From an uncultured Clostridia bacterium (GTDB lineage Bacteria > Bacillota > Clostridia > UBA1381), in assembly GCA_934462945.1 (NCBI GenBank), contig CAKSJF010000006.1:1-46822 (forward strand): DNA of 46,822 nt. Reading direction: 5' to 3'. Shown here piece by piece: positions 35,744 through 44,072 of the stretch. A program made the translations under genes and the position numbers. How positions within the stretch are numbered: the first letter of the stretch is position 1; each line of letters starts with the position of its first letter. Below the pieces are notes generated by a model. It was not told where the DNA came from. It saw only the letters and a program-made list of their open reading frames with translations, and did no database searches.

Positions 35744-37186
35744 ATGTACTTTGCAGGACTTGATATTGGTACAACCGGCTGCAAGCTTGTGCTTTATGAT
35801 GAGCAGGGAAAGCTTATCCGGTCGGCATACCGGGAATATGAGGTTTCCCGGAAAAGCGGACTGCACGAAATTGACGTATTAACCGTTTGGGAATCCGTCA
35901 AAACCGTAATTCAGGAAACGGCTGATCCGGAGACAGCCGCCATTGCCGTCACCAGCTTTGGAGAAACCTTTACCATATTAGATCAAAACAATCAGCCAAT
36001 TGCGCCCTCTATGCTCTACACCGACCCGCGCGGGAGCGGGGAATGCAACGCGCTTTCAGAGCATTTTGGTTTGGACGCGCTTTCCTATAAAACCGGAACA
36101 AAGCCGCATGAGATGTACTCCATTGCAAAGCTGATGTGGATCAAAAAGCATCTGCCGGAGGTATTCCAAAAGGCACACGCAATTCTCTTAATGCAGGACT
36201 ATATTGTCTACATGCTCTCCGGCGTACGGCAGATTGATTATTCCTTAGCCGCCCGGACAGCCTGCTTTGATATTGAAAAAAAGCGGTGGGACAAGGATAT
36301 TTTGGACTTTGCAGGAATTCCGGAAAAGCTTTTCTCCGCTCCCGTTCCCACCGGAACACCTGCCGGAAAAATTCTTCCAGGGCTTGCAGGGGAATCAGGG
36401 CTTTCGGAGAATACCGTCATTGTGAGCGGATCTCATGATCAGATTGCCGCTATGACCGGAGCAGGAATCTGCTCCAACGATCAGGTGATGGACGGAACGG
36501 GAACAGTGGAATGCGTGCCGGTTCTGTTTCCGGAGATTCCGCACGATCCGAAGCTTTTCGCCTGCGGCTATTCCTTTGCGCCGCACTGGAACGGTCAGTA
36601 TGCCTGCTATGTGCTTTCCTACACCGGCGGTGCAACCCTGAAATGGTTTCGGGATCAGTTTTCTGAATTATCCTACCGGGAATTAGATCAGCTTGTTTCG
36701 GAAAACCCGTCCGATCTTTTGATTCTGCCGCACTTTGCCGGCGCGGCAACTCCCTATATGGATTCCTCCTCAAAGGCAGCAATCCTTGGCTTAACCTTTG
36801 AGCATACCAAAATGGATCTCTACCGCGCACTGATGGAGGGAACGGCATTTGAAATTGCCGTCAATTTAGAGATTTTAAAACAGAACGGACTTTCTCCAAA
36901 ATCCGTCGCTGCAACCGGCGGCGGAGCAAGATCGGATATATGGCTTCAGATCAAGGCAGACGTTTTAGGCTTGCCGGTTACGGCATTAGACTGCGAGGAA
37001 ATCGGCGGTGCAGGAACGGCATGGATGGCAGGGCGCGCACTTGGAATTTATGATACAAGCACTCTGCTTGCACAGCCGCGGAAAAGCTTTACTCCCGATT
37101 CAAAGCGTCATGCATATTATTTGGAACAGTTTCAAAAATACCGGAAAATCTACCCGGCAATCAAGGAGGTTTTAAAGGATGAATAA
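35744..37186 (+). CDS. FGGY-family sugar kinase (xylulokinase-like)
   Basis: I choose ATG 35744 (480 residues), 9 bases after AGGAG, over a GTG at 35735 that overlaps the mannosidase stop. The kinase has the phosphate loop FAGLDIGTTGCK, a catalytic Asp in GSHDQIAAM, and the C-terminal FGGY signature around ATGGGARSDIWLQ. Substrates in this family include xylulose, fuculose, rhamnulose and glycerol; sequence alone does not decide. It would phosphorylate the ketose from the isomerases before the aldolase acts. Its end overlaps the next gene by 8 bases. Confidence 0.91.
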   Translation: MYFAGLDIGTTGCKLVLYDEQGKLIRSAYREYEVSRKSGLHEIDVLTVWESVKTVIQETADPETAAIAVTSFGETFTILDQNNQPIAPSMLYTDPRGSGECNALSEHFGLDALSYKTGTKPHEMYSIAKLMWIKKHLPEVFQKAHAILLMQDYIVYMLSGVRQIDYSLAARTACFDIEKKRWDKDILDFAGIPEKLFSAPVPTGTPAGKILPGLAGESGLSENTVIVSGSHDQIAAMTGAGICSNDQVMDGTGTVECVPVLFPEIPHDPKLFACGYSFAPHWNGQYACYVLSYTGGATLKWFRDQFSELSYRELDQLVSENPSDLLILPHFAGAATPYMDSSSKAAILGLTFEHTKMDLYRALMEGTAFEIAVNLEILKQNGLSPKSVAATGGGARSDIWLQIKADVLGLPVTALDCEEIGGAGTAWMAGRALGIYDTSTLLAQPRKSFTPDSKRHAYYLEQFQKYRKIYPAIKEVLKDE

Positions 37187-38153
37187 TTATCTTGGACACC
37201 CCTCTCAATTAAGCGGTGTGGAGGAGGTTATATTAGCAAAAGGAAAAGGAAAGGGTATGACGCTCTTAGAAGTTCGGAACGGAAAAGGTCTTGCCTTTAC
37301 CCTTTCTGCCGACCGGGCAATGGATCTTTCCAGAGTCACATTGAAAGGAGATAACTTCGGCTACTTCTCCCCCTGCGGCTATGTTGCTCCGCAATTTTAC
37401 GACGGGCGCGGAAACGGATTTTTAAAATCCTTTACCGCCGGTTTCCTCACTACCTGCGGTCTGACGGCGGTTGGCTCGCCCTGCACAGATAACGGAGAGG
37501 AGCTGCCGCTCCATGGCACAATTTCCAACACCCCCTGCGAGCAATACAATTATTCCGAAACGGAGGAGGAAATTATCATCCGCGCCTACGTGCGCGATGC
37601 GTCTTTATTTTCCCATCAGCTGTTATTAGAGCGCGAATACCGCTGCTCCAAACAGGAAAACAAGCTGACCCTCTGCGACAAAATTAAAAATATCGGCTCA
37701 CAGGATGCGCCCTTAGAGGTTCTTTACCACTGCAACATCGGCTACCCTCTGCTTTCGGAGCATACCGTGCTGTCTGTTCCGGCAGAAAAGACAGAGCCGC
37801 GGAATGAGCATGCTAAAACCGGACTTGCCGACTGCCTGACCATGGAAAAGCCGCAGCACGGATATGAGGAAATGTGCTATTATCACACACTTTCCAAAGG
37901 TTTGATTTCGGTTTACAATCCGGACATCCAAAAAGAACTTCACCTCTCCTTTGATCTATCCGAACTGCCGCATTTCACAGAGTGGAAGATGATGGGCGAG
38001 CATGAGTATGTATTAGGAATCGAACCCGGCAATTGCCTGCCGGACGGCAGAGATGTGATGCGCGAAAAAGGGATTTTGGAGACATTATCCCCCGGCGCAG
38101 AAAAGGTACATCATTTAACATTTGAATTTTTAGAAAGGAAATCGTTATGTTAG
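37179..38153 (+). CDS. DUF4432 aldose-1-epimerase-like protein
   Basis: This 324-residue protein matches the DUF4432 group of galactose-mutarotase-like proteins, with motifs LSADRAMDLSRV, PLHGTISNTP and VLYHCNIGYPLL. These often accompany sugar isomerase-kinase-aldolase operons and probably interconvert anomers. The gene overlaps its neighbours by 8 and 7 bases, so its translation is coupled to both. Confidence 0.85.
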   Translation: MNNYLGHPSQLSGVEEVILAKGKGKGMTLLEVRNGKGLAFTLSADRAMDLSRVTLKGDNFGYFSPCGYVAPQFYDGRGNGFLKSFTAGFLTTCGLTAVGSPCTDNGEELPLHGTISNTPCEQYNYSETEEEIIIRAYVRDASLFSHQLLLEREYRCSKQENKLTLCDKIKNIGSQDAPLEVLYHCNIGYPLLSEHTVLSVPAEKTEPRNEHAKTGLADCLTMEKPQHGYEEMCYYHTLSKGLISVYNPDIQKELHLSFDLSELPHFTEWKMMGEHEYVLGIEPGNCLPDGRDVMREKGILETLSPGAEKVHHLTFEFLERKSLC

Positions 38154-38974
38154 TTACATTAAAGGAAATTTTAAAGCTTGCCGAGGCAAAAAAATGCGCA
38201 GTCGGCTCATTCAACACCCCGAATTTTGAAAGCATTCATGCCGTTTTAGGTGCGGCAGAGGAATTAAATCAGCCGGTCATTTTAATGCATGCCCAGGTAC
38301 ACGAGGAAATGGGACTTTGCAAAATGGAGGAGATTGCTCCGTTAATGCTCTTTATGGCAGACCGGGCAAGCGTTCCGGTTTGTGTGCATTTAGACCATGG
38401 AACAGATCTTGACTATCTGAAAAAAGGATTAGACCTCGGATTTACCTCTGTCATGTACGACGGTTCTACCCTCCCGGACGATCTCAACTATGCCAACACT
38501 CAGATTGCCGTATCTCTTGCTGCGCAGACCGGCGCAAGTGTAGAGGCTGAAATCGGCTCAATGGGTGCAAGAGAGTCCGGAGAGCCTGGCGGAGAAAGCA
38601 TCTACACCGCTCCCGACGCGGCAAAGAAATTCTCCGAAGAAACCGGCATTGACGCACTCGCCTGCGCATTCGGCACAGCGCACGGAATTTATTTAAAAGA
38701 ACCAAAACTGGATTTTGAGCGGCTGGATCAGATTCACACATTAGTGAACGTACCGCTTGTGATGCACGGCGGCAGCGGCGTCAGTCACGAGGATTACCAA
38801 AAGGTGATTTCTCTTGGAATCCGGAAAATTAATTACTATACTTATATGGCAAAAGCCGGCGGCGAAGCTGTTTCAAACAAAACCTATGCACAGTTCCATG
38901 ACGCTGTTAAGGATGCAGAGCATGCAATGAAACAGGACGTTTTGTCCGCTATGCGTGTATTCGCCCGCCTATAA
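38147..38974 (+). CDS. Class II ketose-bisphosphate-type aldolase
   Basis: This 275-residue protein is a zinc-dependent aldolase of the FbaA/KbaY superfamily. Metal and catalytic sites are present: CVHLDHGTD (Asp and His), VEAEIGSMG, CAFGTAHGIY (His) and VMHGGSGV (His). GAAAGGAAA precedes the ATG. It would split a phosphorylated ketose to dihydroxyacetone phosphate and an aldehyde. Use of this superfamily instead of a FucA-type class II aldolase is of note. It is the last gene of the operon and overlaps the spoIIR end by 6 bases. Confidence 0.92.
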   Translation: MLVTLKEILKLAEAKKCAVGSFNTPNFESIHAVLGAAEELNQPVILMHAQVHEEMGLCKMEEIAPLMLFMADRASVPVCVHLDHGTDLDYLKKGLDLGFTSVMYDGSTLPDDLNYANTQIAVSLAAQTGASVEAEIGSMGARESGEPGGESIYTAPDAAKKFSEETGIDALACAFGTAHGIYLKEPKLDFERLDQIHTLVNVPLVMHGGSGVSHEDYQKVISLGIRKINYYTYMAKAGGEAVSNKTYAQFHDAVKDAEHAMKQDVLSAMRVFARL

Positions 38975-39571
38975 ACGCTTTTCAATTTTTTGCACCAGCT
39001 CCACAATTTTCAGCTTATACCAAACCTCTCCGCTGATTAAGCGAAAGCTCTCGGCGGAGAGGTTTTCCCGGAGCTGTTTTTTTCCCTCCTCGCTCATTTC
39101 TCCGGTCACCTCCTCTGTAAAACACAGCGGCGGATAAACCACACACCACCAGTTCTGCCCTCTTGCCGCTCCCAGCCGCACAATCAGACCCTCATATTTT
39201 CCCTCCGGCAACACAATGCCGTCGTAGCTTTTCCGCGGAAAATAGACCGAATCAAAGCTTGCAGCTGCCCTATAGCCGCAATGGTATTCCTCCAAAACCT
39301 CATTTGCAATCTGCTCTAACTGTTTCTTTTCCGTCAGCAGGACACCGCGATAGGCTTTCCGGTTTTTTGCCTGATAAAATTCTGCTCCCGCTCTTTCCAA
39401 AATCCGATCCCGAACCGCCAGTTTAACTTTCTGATCATATTCCGAATCGCTGTTCGCTAAAATATGCAGCCGCAAAAGACCGTTTGACAGCTCGCAGGAA
39501 AGTCTTTCTGCATGCAAGGCTGTTCCAACGGCAAGCATCAGCATACATGCCAATATTTTTTTCCACATCAT
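38969..39571 (-). CDS. spoIIR: Stage II sporulation protein R
   Basis: This 200-residue secreted protein has a short signal peptide and the family hallmarks RLHILANSDSEYDQKVKLAV near residue 34 and NWWCVVYPPLCF near 138. In Bacillus SpoIIR is made in the forespore under sigma-F and triggers SpoIIGA to process pro-sigma-E. AGAGGAG precedes the start. It is convergent with the aldolase gene. Confidence 0.94.
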   Translation of the reverse strand: MMWKKILACMLMLAVGTALHAERLSCELSNGLLRLHILANSDSEYDQKVKLAVRDRILERAGAEFYQAKNRKAYRGVLLTEKKQLEQIANEVLEEYHCGYRAAASFDSVYFPRKSYDGIVLPEGKYEGLIVRLGAARGQNWWCVVYPPLCFTEEVTGEMSEEGKKQLRENLSAESFRLISGEVWYKLKIVELVQKIEKRL

Positions 39572-39671
39572 GATTTCTCCTCTCTGTGCTTTGATTATCG
39601 CCGGAAATATTGAATTTCATACATAAAAATTCCCACGCCGGAAAAAATAGAAATAAAAAAGAGGTGGAATC

Positions 39672-40139
39672 ATGAAAAAACATTTACGAATTACCGCACA
39701 GCTTTTTAGCTCACTATGCCTGGTTTTAGCAGGGCTGACCCTTTCCTATACGCTGGGCGCTTTTGCAGATACACAGCATTCCTCCGGGGATATTCAGCTG
39801 ATGGCGCGCGCAGTCAACGGCGAGGCGCGCGGTGAGCCATACGAAGGACAGGTTGCAGTAGCCGCGGTCATTTTAAACCGTGTGAAAAGTCCGTCCTTTC
39901 CCAATTCGATCTCCGGCGTGATCTATCAGCCGGGCGCATTTACGGCGGTATCAGACGGGCAGATCAATGTGCCGATTGCATCCGATTCAACTGTTTACAA
40001 GGCATGCCAGGACGCGATGAACGGCTGGGATCCGACCGGAGGCGCACTATACTATTTTAATCCCGACACCGCTACAAGCGCGTGGATTTGGTCAAGACCG
40101 TTAATTAAAGTAATCGGAAAGCACCGATTTTGCAGTTAA
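39672..40139 (+). CDS. sleB: Spore cortex-lytic hydrolase SleB-type
   Basis: This 155-residue protein has a signal sequence and a Hydrolase_2/SleB catalytic domain (LMARAVNGEARGEPYEGQ, AAVILNRVKSPSFPNSI, GALYYFNPDTATSAWIW). The N-terminal peptidoglycan-binding domain of Bacillus SleB is missing, which is common in clostridia. It lies 10 bases upstream of ypeB, its usual partner. The upstream region has a CATACATA stretch that is only weakly like a sigma-G -10. Confidence 0.93.
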   Translation: MKKHLRITAQLFSSLCLVLAGLTLSYTLGAFADTQHSSGDIQLMARAVNGEARGEPYEGQVAVAAVILNRVKSPSFPNSISGVIYQPGAFTAVSDGQINVPIASDSTVYKACQDAMNGWDPTGGALYYFNPDTATSAWIWSRPLIKVIGKHRFCS

Positions 40140-40149
40140 GGAGTAGAGT

Positions 40150-41493
40150 ATGGAACAGAAAACACACAGAAAAATTTATGCGCTCATGACGGCGCTTTTC
40201 ATCATGGCAGTGATCTTCGGATTTTATCAGTACAAGGTTTCGCAAAAACTGAAACAGACGGTGGAAAATCAGTATAACCGCGCATTTCACGAATTGGTCA
40301 ATTATGTGGATGATATTGACGTTCTGCTGCACAAGGGTATGCTGGTATCCTCCCCTTCTCAAATGGCGACCATCTCCAGCGAGCTTTTCCGGCAGACCTC
40401 TGCGGCAAAGGCATGCCTGGGTCAGCTCCCGATCTCGGAAGTACAGATGGAAAATACCGAAAAGTTTCTTTCTCAGATCGGAGATTATACCTATCTTTTG
40501 AGTCAAAACACCATCAACAACGAGGAGATCACAGAGGAGGACTATCAAAATCTTTCCTCGCTTGGTGAATACTCCTCCAATTTAAGCGCACAGCTAATGA
40601 AGTTAGAGGAGGAGGTTTATGCCGGGAATCTGCACTTTGACGCGATGCAAAAGCAGGGTGATCTCTCGGTTGCGCAGGCAGCTGGCGGCGATATGATCTC
40701 CGGCTTTCAGGATGTGGAAAAGGAATTTCAGGAATATCCGTCTCTAATTTATGACGGACCATTTTCTGAGCATATTGAAACATTAAATCCGGTATTCTTA
40801 GAGGGAAAGGAAATCATCTCGCAGGCAGATGCCCTGGAAAAGGCAAAGCAATTTTTAGGAACAGAAAACGTGACCTCCTCAGGAGAAAGCCAAAATACCG
40901 TTTTAGACACCTACAGCTTTTGCAGCTCTGAAAACGGACGTGAAATGTGCCTGTCTCTCTCGAAAGCAGGCGGCTATCCCTTATATTATCTCAGCAACCG
41001 GGAAATCGGAGAGGAAACGATCTCGGTAGAAGACGCAATTGCAAAGGCAGGTGCATATTTAGAGAATCTTGGATTTTCCTCTATGAAACACAGCTATTAC
41101 GACTGCTCCGGCGGTGTGGCATGCGTAAACTTTGCTTATGAACAGGACGGAACGCTATGCTATTCCGATCTGATCAAGGTTAAGGTTGCATTGGATAACG
41201 GAGAAATCGTCGGTTTAGAAACAAAGGGATATTTAATGTCACATCAAAAACGCGCCCTCCCTGCCACAAAATTGACAGCAGAGGACGCGCGGGGGAAAAT
41301 AAATAGTCATTTGCAAATTGATTCTCTAAAGCTTACCCTGATCCCAAAGGACAGTAAGCGCGAGGTTTTGTGTTATGAATGCCACGGCAACTTTTCCGGC
41401 AAAAATTATCTCATTTATATCAATGCTGAGAATGGCAGAGAGGAAAAAATCCTCATGCTGTTAGAGTCGGAAAACGGCATTCTAACGATTTAA
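40150..41493 (+). CDS. ypeB: Germination protein YpeB
   Basis: This 447-residue protein has one N-terminal membrane helix (IYALMTALFIMAVIFGFYQ), a helical region and C-terminal PepSY-like domains (ISVEDAIAKAGAYLENLGF, LTAEDARGKINSHLQI). In Bacillus YpeB is required to localise and stabilise SleB in spores. It is in an operon with sleB and converges on bioY, with a 12-base overlap. Confidence 0.92.
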   Translation: MEQKTHRKIYALMTALFIMAVIFGFYQYKVSQKLKQTVENQYNRAFHELVNYVDDIDVLLHKGMLVSSPSQMATISSELFRQTSAAKACLGQLPISEVQMENTEKFLSQIGDYTYLLSQNTINNEEITEEDYQNLSSLGEYSSNLSAQLMKLEEEVYAGNLHFDAMQKQGDLSVAQAAGGDMISGFQDVEKEFQEYPSLIYDGPFSEHIETLNPVFLEGKEIISQADALEKAKQFLGTENVTSSGESQNTVLDTYSFCSSENGREMCLSLSKAGGYPLYYLSNREIGEETISVEDAIAKAGAYLENLGFSSMKHSYYDCSGGVACVNFAYEQDGTLCYSDLIKVKVALDNGEIVGLETKGYLMSHQKRALPATKLTAEDARGKINSHLQIDSLKLTLIPKDSKREVLCYECHGNFSGKNYLIYINAENGREEKILMLLESENGILTI

Positions 41494-41994
41494 CCGTTTT
41501 TGGATTTCGCGGCTTAAAAATACCGCCGCAACCGCTTTGAGCAGGTCAAACGGAATAAACGGAACCGCACAAACCATCAGAAGCTCCACAAACGGACGCT
41601 CCGAAATAATGTGATACTGAACCGTGCCGAGCAGATAACAAATGCAGACTGCCATCATGCAGACAAGAATCTTGCGCGGTACGGTTTTATTCTCCGCTGC
41701 CGCTCCGATGATCCATGCCATAATCGGATAGGACCAGATATATCCGCCGGTTGCTCCCAGTAAAACGGAAACACCGCCCCGCATCCCGGAGAAAACCGGA
41801 AGTCCGACTGCTCCAAGCAAAATATAAATGACAACCGCATAAACTGCCTGTTTTTTAGGTAAGGTCAGCGCCGTCAGAAAAACAGCAAAAACCCCTAATG
41901 TAATTGGTATTGTTCCTATCGGAACTGTAATCACCGAAAGCACCGCCATCACAGCAGCAAACAGTCCAACACGAATGATTTCTTTTGTTTGCAC
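41482..41994 (-). CDS. bioY: Biotin transporter substrate-binding component BioY
   Basis: This 170-residue protein starts at a GTG codon with GAGGGATGG upstream. About six hydrophobic helices and the motifs VPIGTIPITLGVFAVFL, LPVFSGMRGG and GATGGYIWSYP are typical of BioY. It would scavenge biotin alone or with shared EcfA/EcfT proteins. Its promoter overlaps a BirA-type operator. Confidence 0.94.
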   Translation of the reverse strand: MQTKEIIRVGLFAAVMAVLSVITVPIGTIPITLGVFAVFLTALTLPKKQAVYAVVIYILLGAVGLPVFSGMRGGVSVLLGATGGYIWSYPIMAWIIGAAAENKTVPRKILVCMMAVCICYLLGTVQYHIISERPFVELLMVCAVPFIPFDLLKAVAAVFLSREIQKRLNR

Positions 41995-42017
41995 AGTCCA
42001 TCCCTCATTTCTATTCT

Positions 42018-42046
42018 ATCATAACACACTTTCAATCAATTGTCAA
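42018..42046 (-). promoter_or_regulatory. bioY promoter
   Basis: TTGACA (42041-42046 on the minus strand) and TATGAT (42018-42023) are 17 bases apart. The -35 lies within the left arm of the BirA-type operator. Confidence 0.8.
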
Positions 42047-42073
42047 CCATTATATTTAATATGGTTGACAATT
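42038..42073. promoter_or_regulatory. BirA-type operator
   Basis: A perfect 13-base inverted repeat (AATTGTCAACCAT/ATGGTTGACAATT) with a 10-base AT spacer; the TTGTCAACC and GGTTGACAA cores are 14 bases apart, which fits the known BirA operator form. It covers the bioY -35, so biotin-bound BirA should repress. Confidence 0.85.
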
Positions 42074-42081
42074 CACAAAAT

Positions 42082-42120
42082 TTTACATTGATTTAACATA
42101 AAACGCTTGCAGATTTTACA
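42082..42120 (+). promoter_or_regulatory. PhoP/PhoB-type box upstream of phosphate cotransporter
   Basis: Four hexamers are spaced 11 bases apart: TTTACA (42082), TTAACA (42093), CGCTTG (42104, degenerate) and TTTACA (42115). This matches direct-repeat PhoP boxes (TTHACA-N5). The array overlaps the -35 region of the promoter ahead of the cotransporter gene. Confidence 0.65.
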
Positions 42121-42135
42121 CAATGCCGATATAAT
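42107..42135 (+). promoter_or_regulatory. Promoter of Na+/phosphate cotransporter
   Basis: TTGCAG (42107-42112) and TATAAT (42130-42135) are 17 bases apart, 38 bases before the start. Confidence 0.75.
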
Positions 42136-42173
42136 AGAATCGGAAAAATTTTTTTATAGAAAGAGGTATATTT

Positions 42174-43919
42174 ATGAATATCTTTTCCGTGCTATCGCTC
42201 TTAGGCGGTCTGGCAATTTTTCTTTTCGGTATGAACGTGATGGGAGACGGTCTGGAACGAAGTTCTGCCGGAAAATTAAAATCCATCTTAGAAAATCTGA
42301 CCTCTAATCCGCTGAAAAGCGTCCTCTTAGGAGCAGGAGTGACAGCAATTATCCAAAGCTCCTCCGCAACCACCGTTATGGTGGTCGGCTTTGTCAATTC
42401 CGGCATTATGCAGCTTTCGCAGTCGGTTGGCATTATTATGGGCGCAAATATCGGTACAACGGTTACCGCATGGCTTTTAAGTCTTGTGGGACTAAAAAGC
42501 GATAACTTCTTTATTATGCTTTTAAAGCCATCCAACCTGTCTCTCATTATGGCGGTTGTTGGTATTGTTCTCTACATGTTTTCCAAAAATCATAAGAAAA
42601 AAGATGTTGGTACCATCTTTTTAGGCTTTGCCATTCTGATTACCGGTATGGACATGATGTCCGCAGCAGTGCAGCCCTTAGCAGATGTACCGGAATTTGC
42701 AAACATCCTGCTCCTGTTCTCCAATCCGATTTTGGGAATTTTGATGGGTGCGGTCTTAACAGGAATCATTCAAAGCTCCTCTGCATCGGTCGGAATCCTG
42801 CAAGCGCTGGCAACCACCGGCAGCGTGCGCTTTTCCTCTGCTGTTCCGATCATTCTCGGTCAGAACATCGGAACGTGTGTCACTGCAATCCTTTCCTCCA
42901 TCGGTGCGAATAAAAATGCGCGCCGGGCAGCTGTGGTGCATTTATGCTTTAATATTATCGGTGCAATCGCATTTTCCATTCTTTTTTACGGAGCGCGGCT
43001 CTTTGTGAATTTTTCGTTTATTGACGATCAGATCACACCGGCGCAGATTGCAATTGTGCATACGACCTTTAACGTTTTTTCGACATTAATTATGCTCCCA
43101 TTCGGAAAGCAGCTGGAAAAGCTTGCGTTCCTTGTCATCCGGGACAAGCACACACAGGAGGAAACACAGCCTTTGGACGAACGCCTCTTAGCAGCGCCTG
43201 CCGTTGCAATCGGAGAATGTACCAAAGTGACCGACAAAATGGCTCTGCTTGCAAAGGATATGCTTTTTAAAGCTATGAATTTACTGGATCAGTATTCAGA
43301 AAAGGATGCAGAAGGAATCCAGGAATCGGAAAAAATGATTGACAACTATGAGGATATGCTGGGTTCTTACTTAGTCAAAGTCAGCCAGGAAAGCCTGACC
43401 AACGAGGACAGCCGCGAAGTCTCTCTCCTGCTCCATAGCCTCGGAGATTTTGAACGGATCGGCGACCATGCCTGCAATCTTCTTTCCACAGCAGATGAAA
43501 TCCGTACAAAGAAGATTACATTCTCCGACGCGGCAAAAAAGGAAATTCAGGTAGAATCCGCAGCCATTCGGGAAATCGTAGAAAATACATTCCAGGCATT
43601 TTTAACGCGCGACCGTGCTTTGGCAAAGAAAACCGAGCCGTTAGAGCAGGTAATTGACGGAATTAACCGCGAACTCAAGACACGGCATGTAGAACGTTTA
43701 AAGAATAACCAGTGCACCATTGAAATGGGATTCGTGTTCTCTGATCTGCTCACCAATTATGAACGCGTTGCCGATCATTGCTCCAACATTGCCGCCAGCA
43801 TGCTCCAAGTTGGTAAAAACAGCCTCGAAACACATGCGTATCTGGATGAGGTAAAATATCACGGAAAAAATCATTTCGATGAATTGTATCAGGACTATCA
43901 GAAAAAATATACTGTTTAA
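42174..43919 (+). CDS. Na+/phosphate cotransporter with PhoU-like domain (NptA/YjbB family)
   Basis: This 581-residue protein has two Na/Pi-cotransporter repeats with the QSSSATT (near residue 62) and QSSSAS (near 200) signatures and many membrane helices. A C-terminal PhoU-like helical domain follows (~340-560: LHSLGDFERIGDHACNL, LLTNYERVADHCSNI). It should couple phosphate movement to sodium. Its promoter has a PhoP-type box, so induction by phosphate limitation is likely. Confidence 0.93.
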   Translation: MNIFSVLSLLGGLAIFLFGMNVMGDGLERSSAGKLKSILENLTSNPLKSVLLGAGVTAIIQSSSATTVMVVGFVNSGIMQLSQSVGIIMGANIGTTVTAWLLSLVGLKSDNFFIMLLKPSNLSLIMAVVGIVLYMFSKNHKKKDVGTIFLGFAILITGMDMMSAAVQPLADVPEFANILLLFSNPILGILMGAVLTGIIQSSSASVGILQALATTGSVRFSSAVPIILGQNIGTCVTAILSSIGANKNARRAAVVHLCFNIIGAIAFSILFYGARLFVNFSFIDDQITPAQIAIVHTTFNVFSTLIMLPFGKQLEKLAFLVIRDKHTQEETQPLDERLLAAPAVAIGECTKVTDKMALLAKDMLFKAMNLLDQYSEKDAEGIQESEKMIDNYEDMLGSYLVKVSQESLTNEDSREVSLLLHSLGDFERIGDHACNLLSTADEIRTKKITFSDAAKKEIQVESAAIREIVENTFQAFLTRDRALAKKTEPLEQVIDGINRELKTRHVERLKNNQCTIEMGFVFSDLLTNYERVADHCSNIAASMLQVGKNSLETHAYLDEVKYHGKNHFDELYQDYQKKYTV

Positions 43920-43931
43920 AACTTCTATCTT

Positions 43932-43983
43932 CGGAACTGCCCCGCTTCATTGTGATACAATTGAACAGGCTGTTCCGATTTTT
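43932..43983 (+). terminator. Terminator after phosphate cotransporter
   Basis: CGGAACtGCC pairs with GGCtGTTCCG (43932-43977) followed by ATTTTT. One mismatch and a 26-base loop. Confidence 0.65.
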
Positions 43984-43996
43984 ATAGGGATATCTA

Positions 43997-44025
43997 TTGA
44001 CATACCTATAAAAAAGAAGTAAAAT
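43997..44025 (+). promoter_or_regulatory. Promoter of truncated GGDEF-type membrane protein
   Basis: TTGACA (43997-44002) and TAAAAT (44020-44025) are 17 bases apart, so the downstream gene is probably still transcribed. Confidence 0.7.
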
Positions 44026-44072
44026 GATATAAGAGAGTAAGAAACCATACGAACCGGATAGAGAATACAGGA

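Noticed and set aside
39572..39671. Sigma-G promoter for sleB
   Set aside because: CATACATA resembles a -10 but no -35 lies at the right distance.
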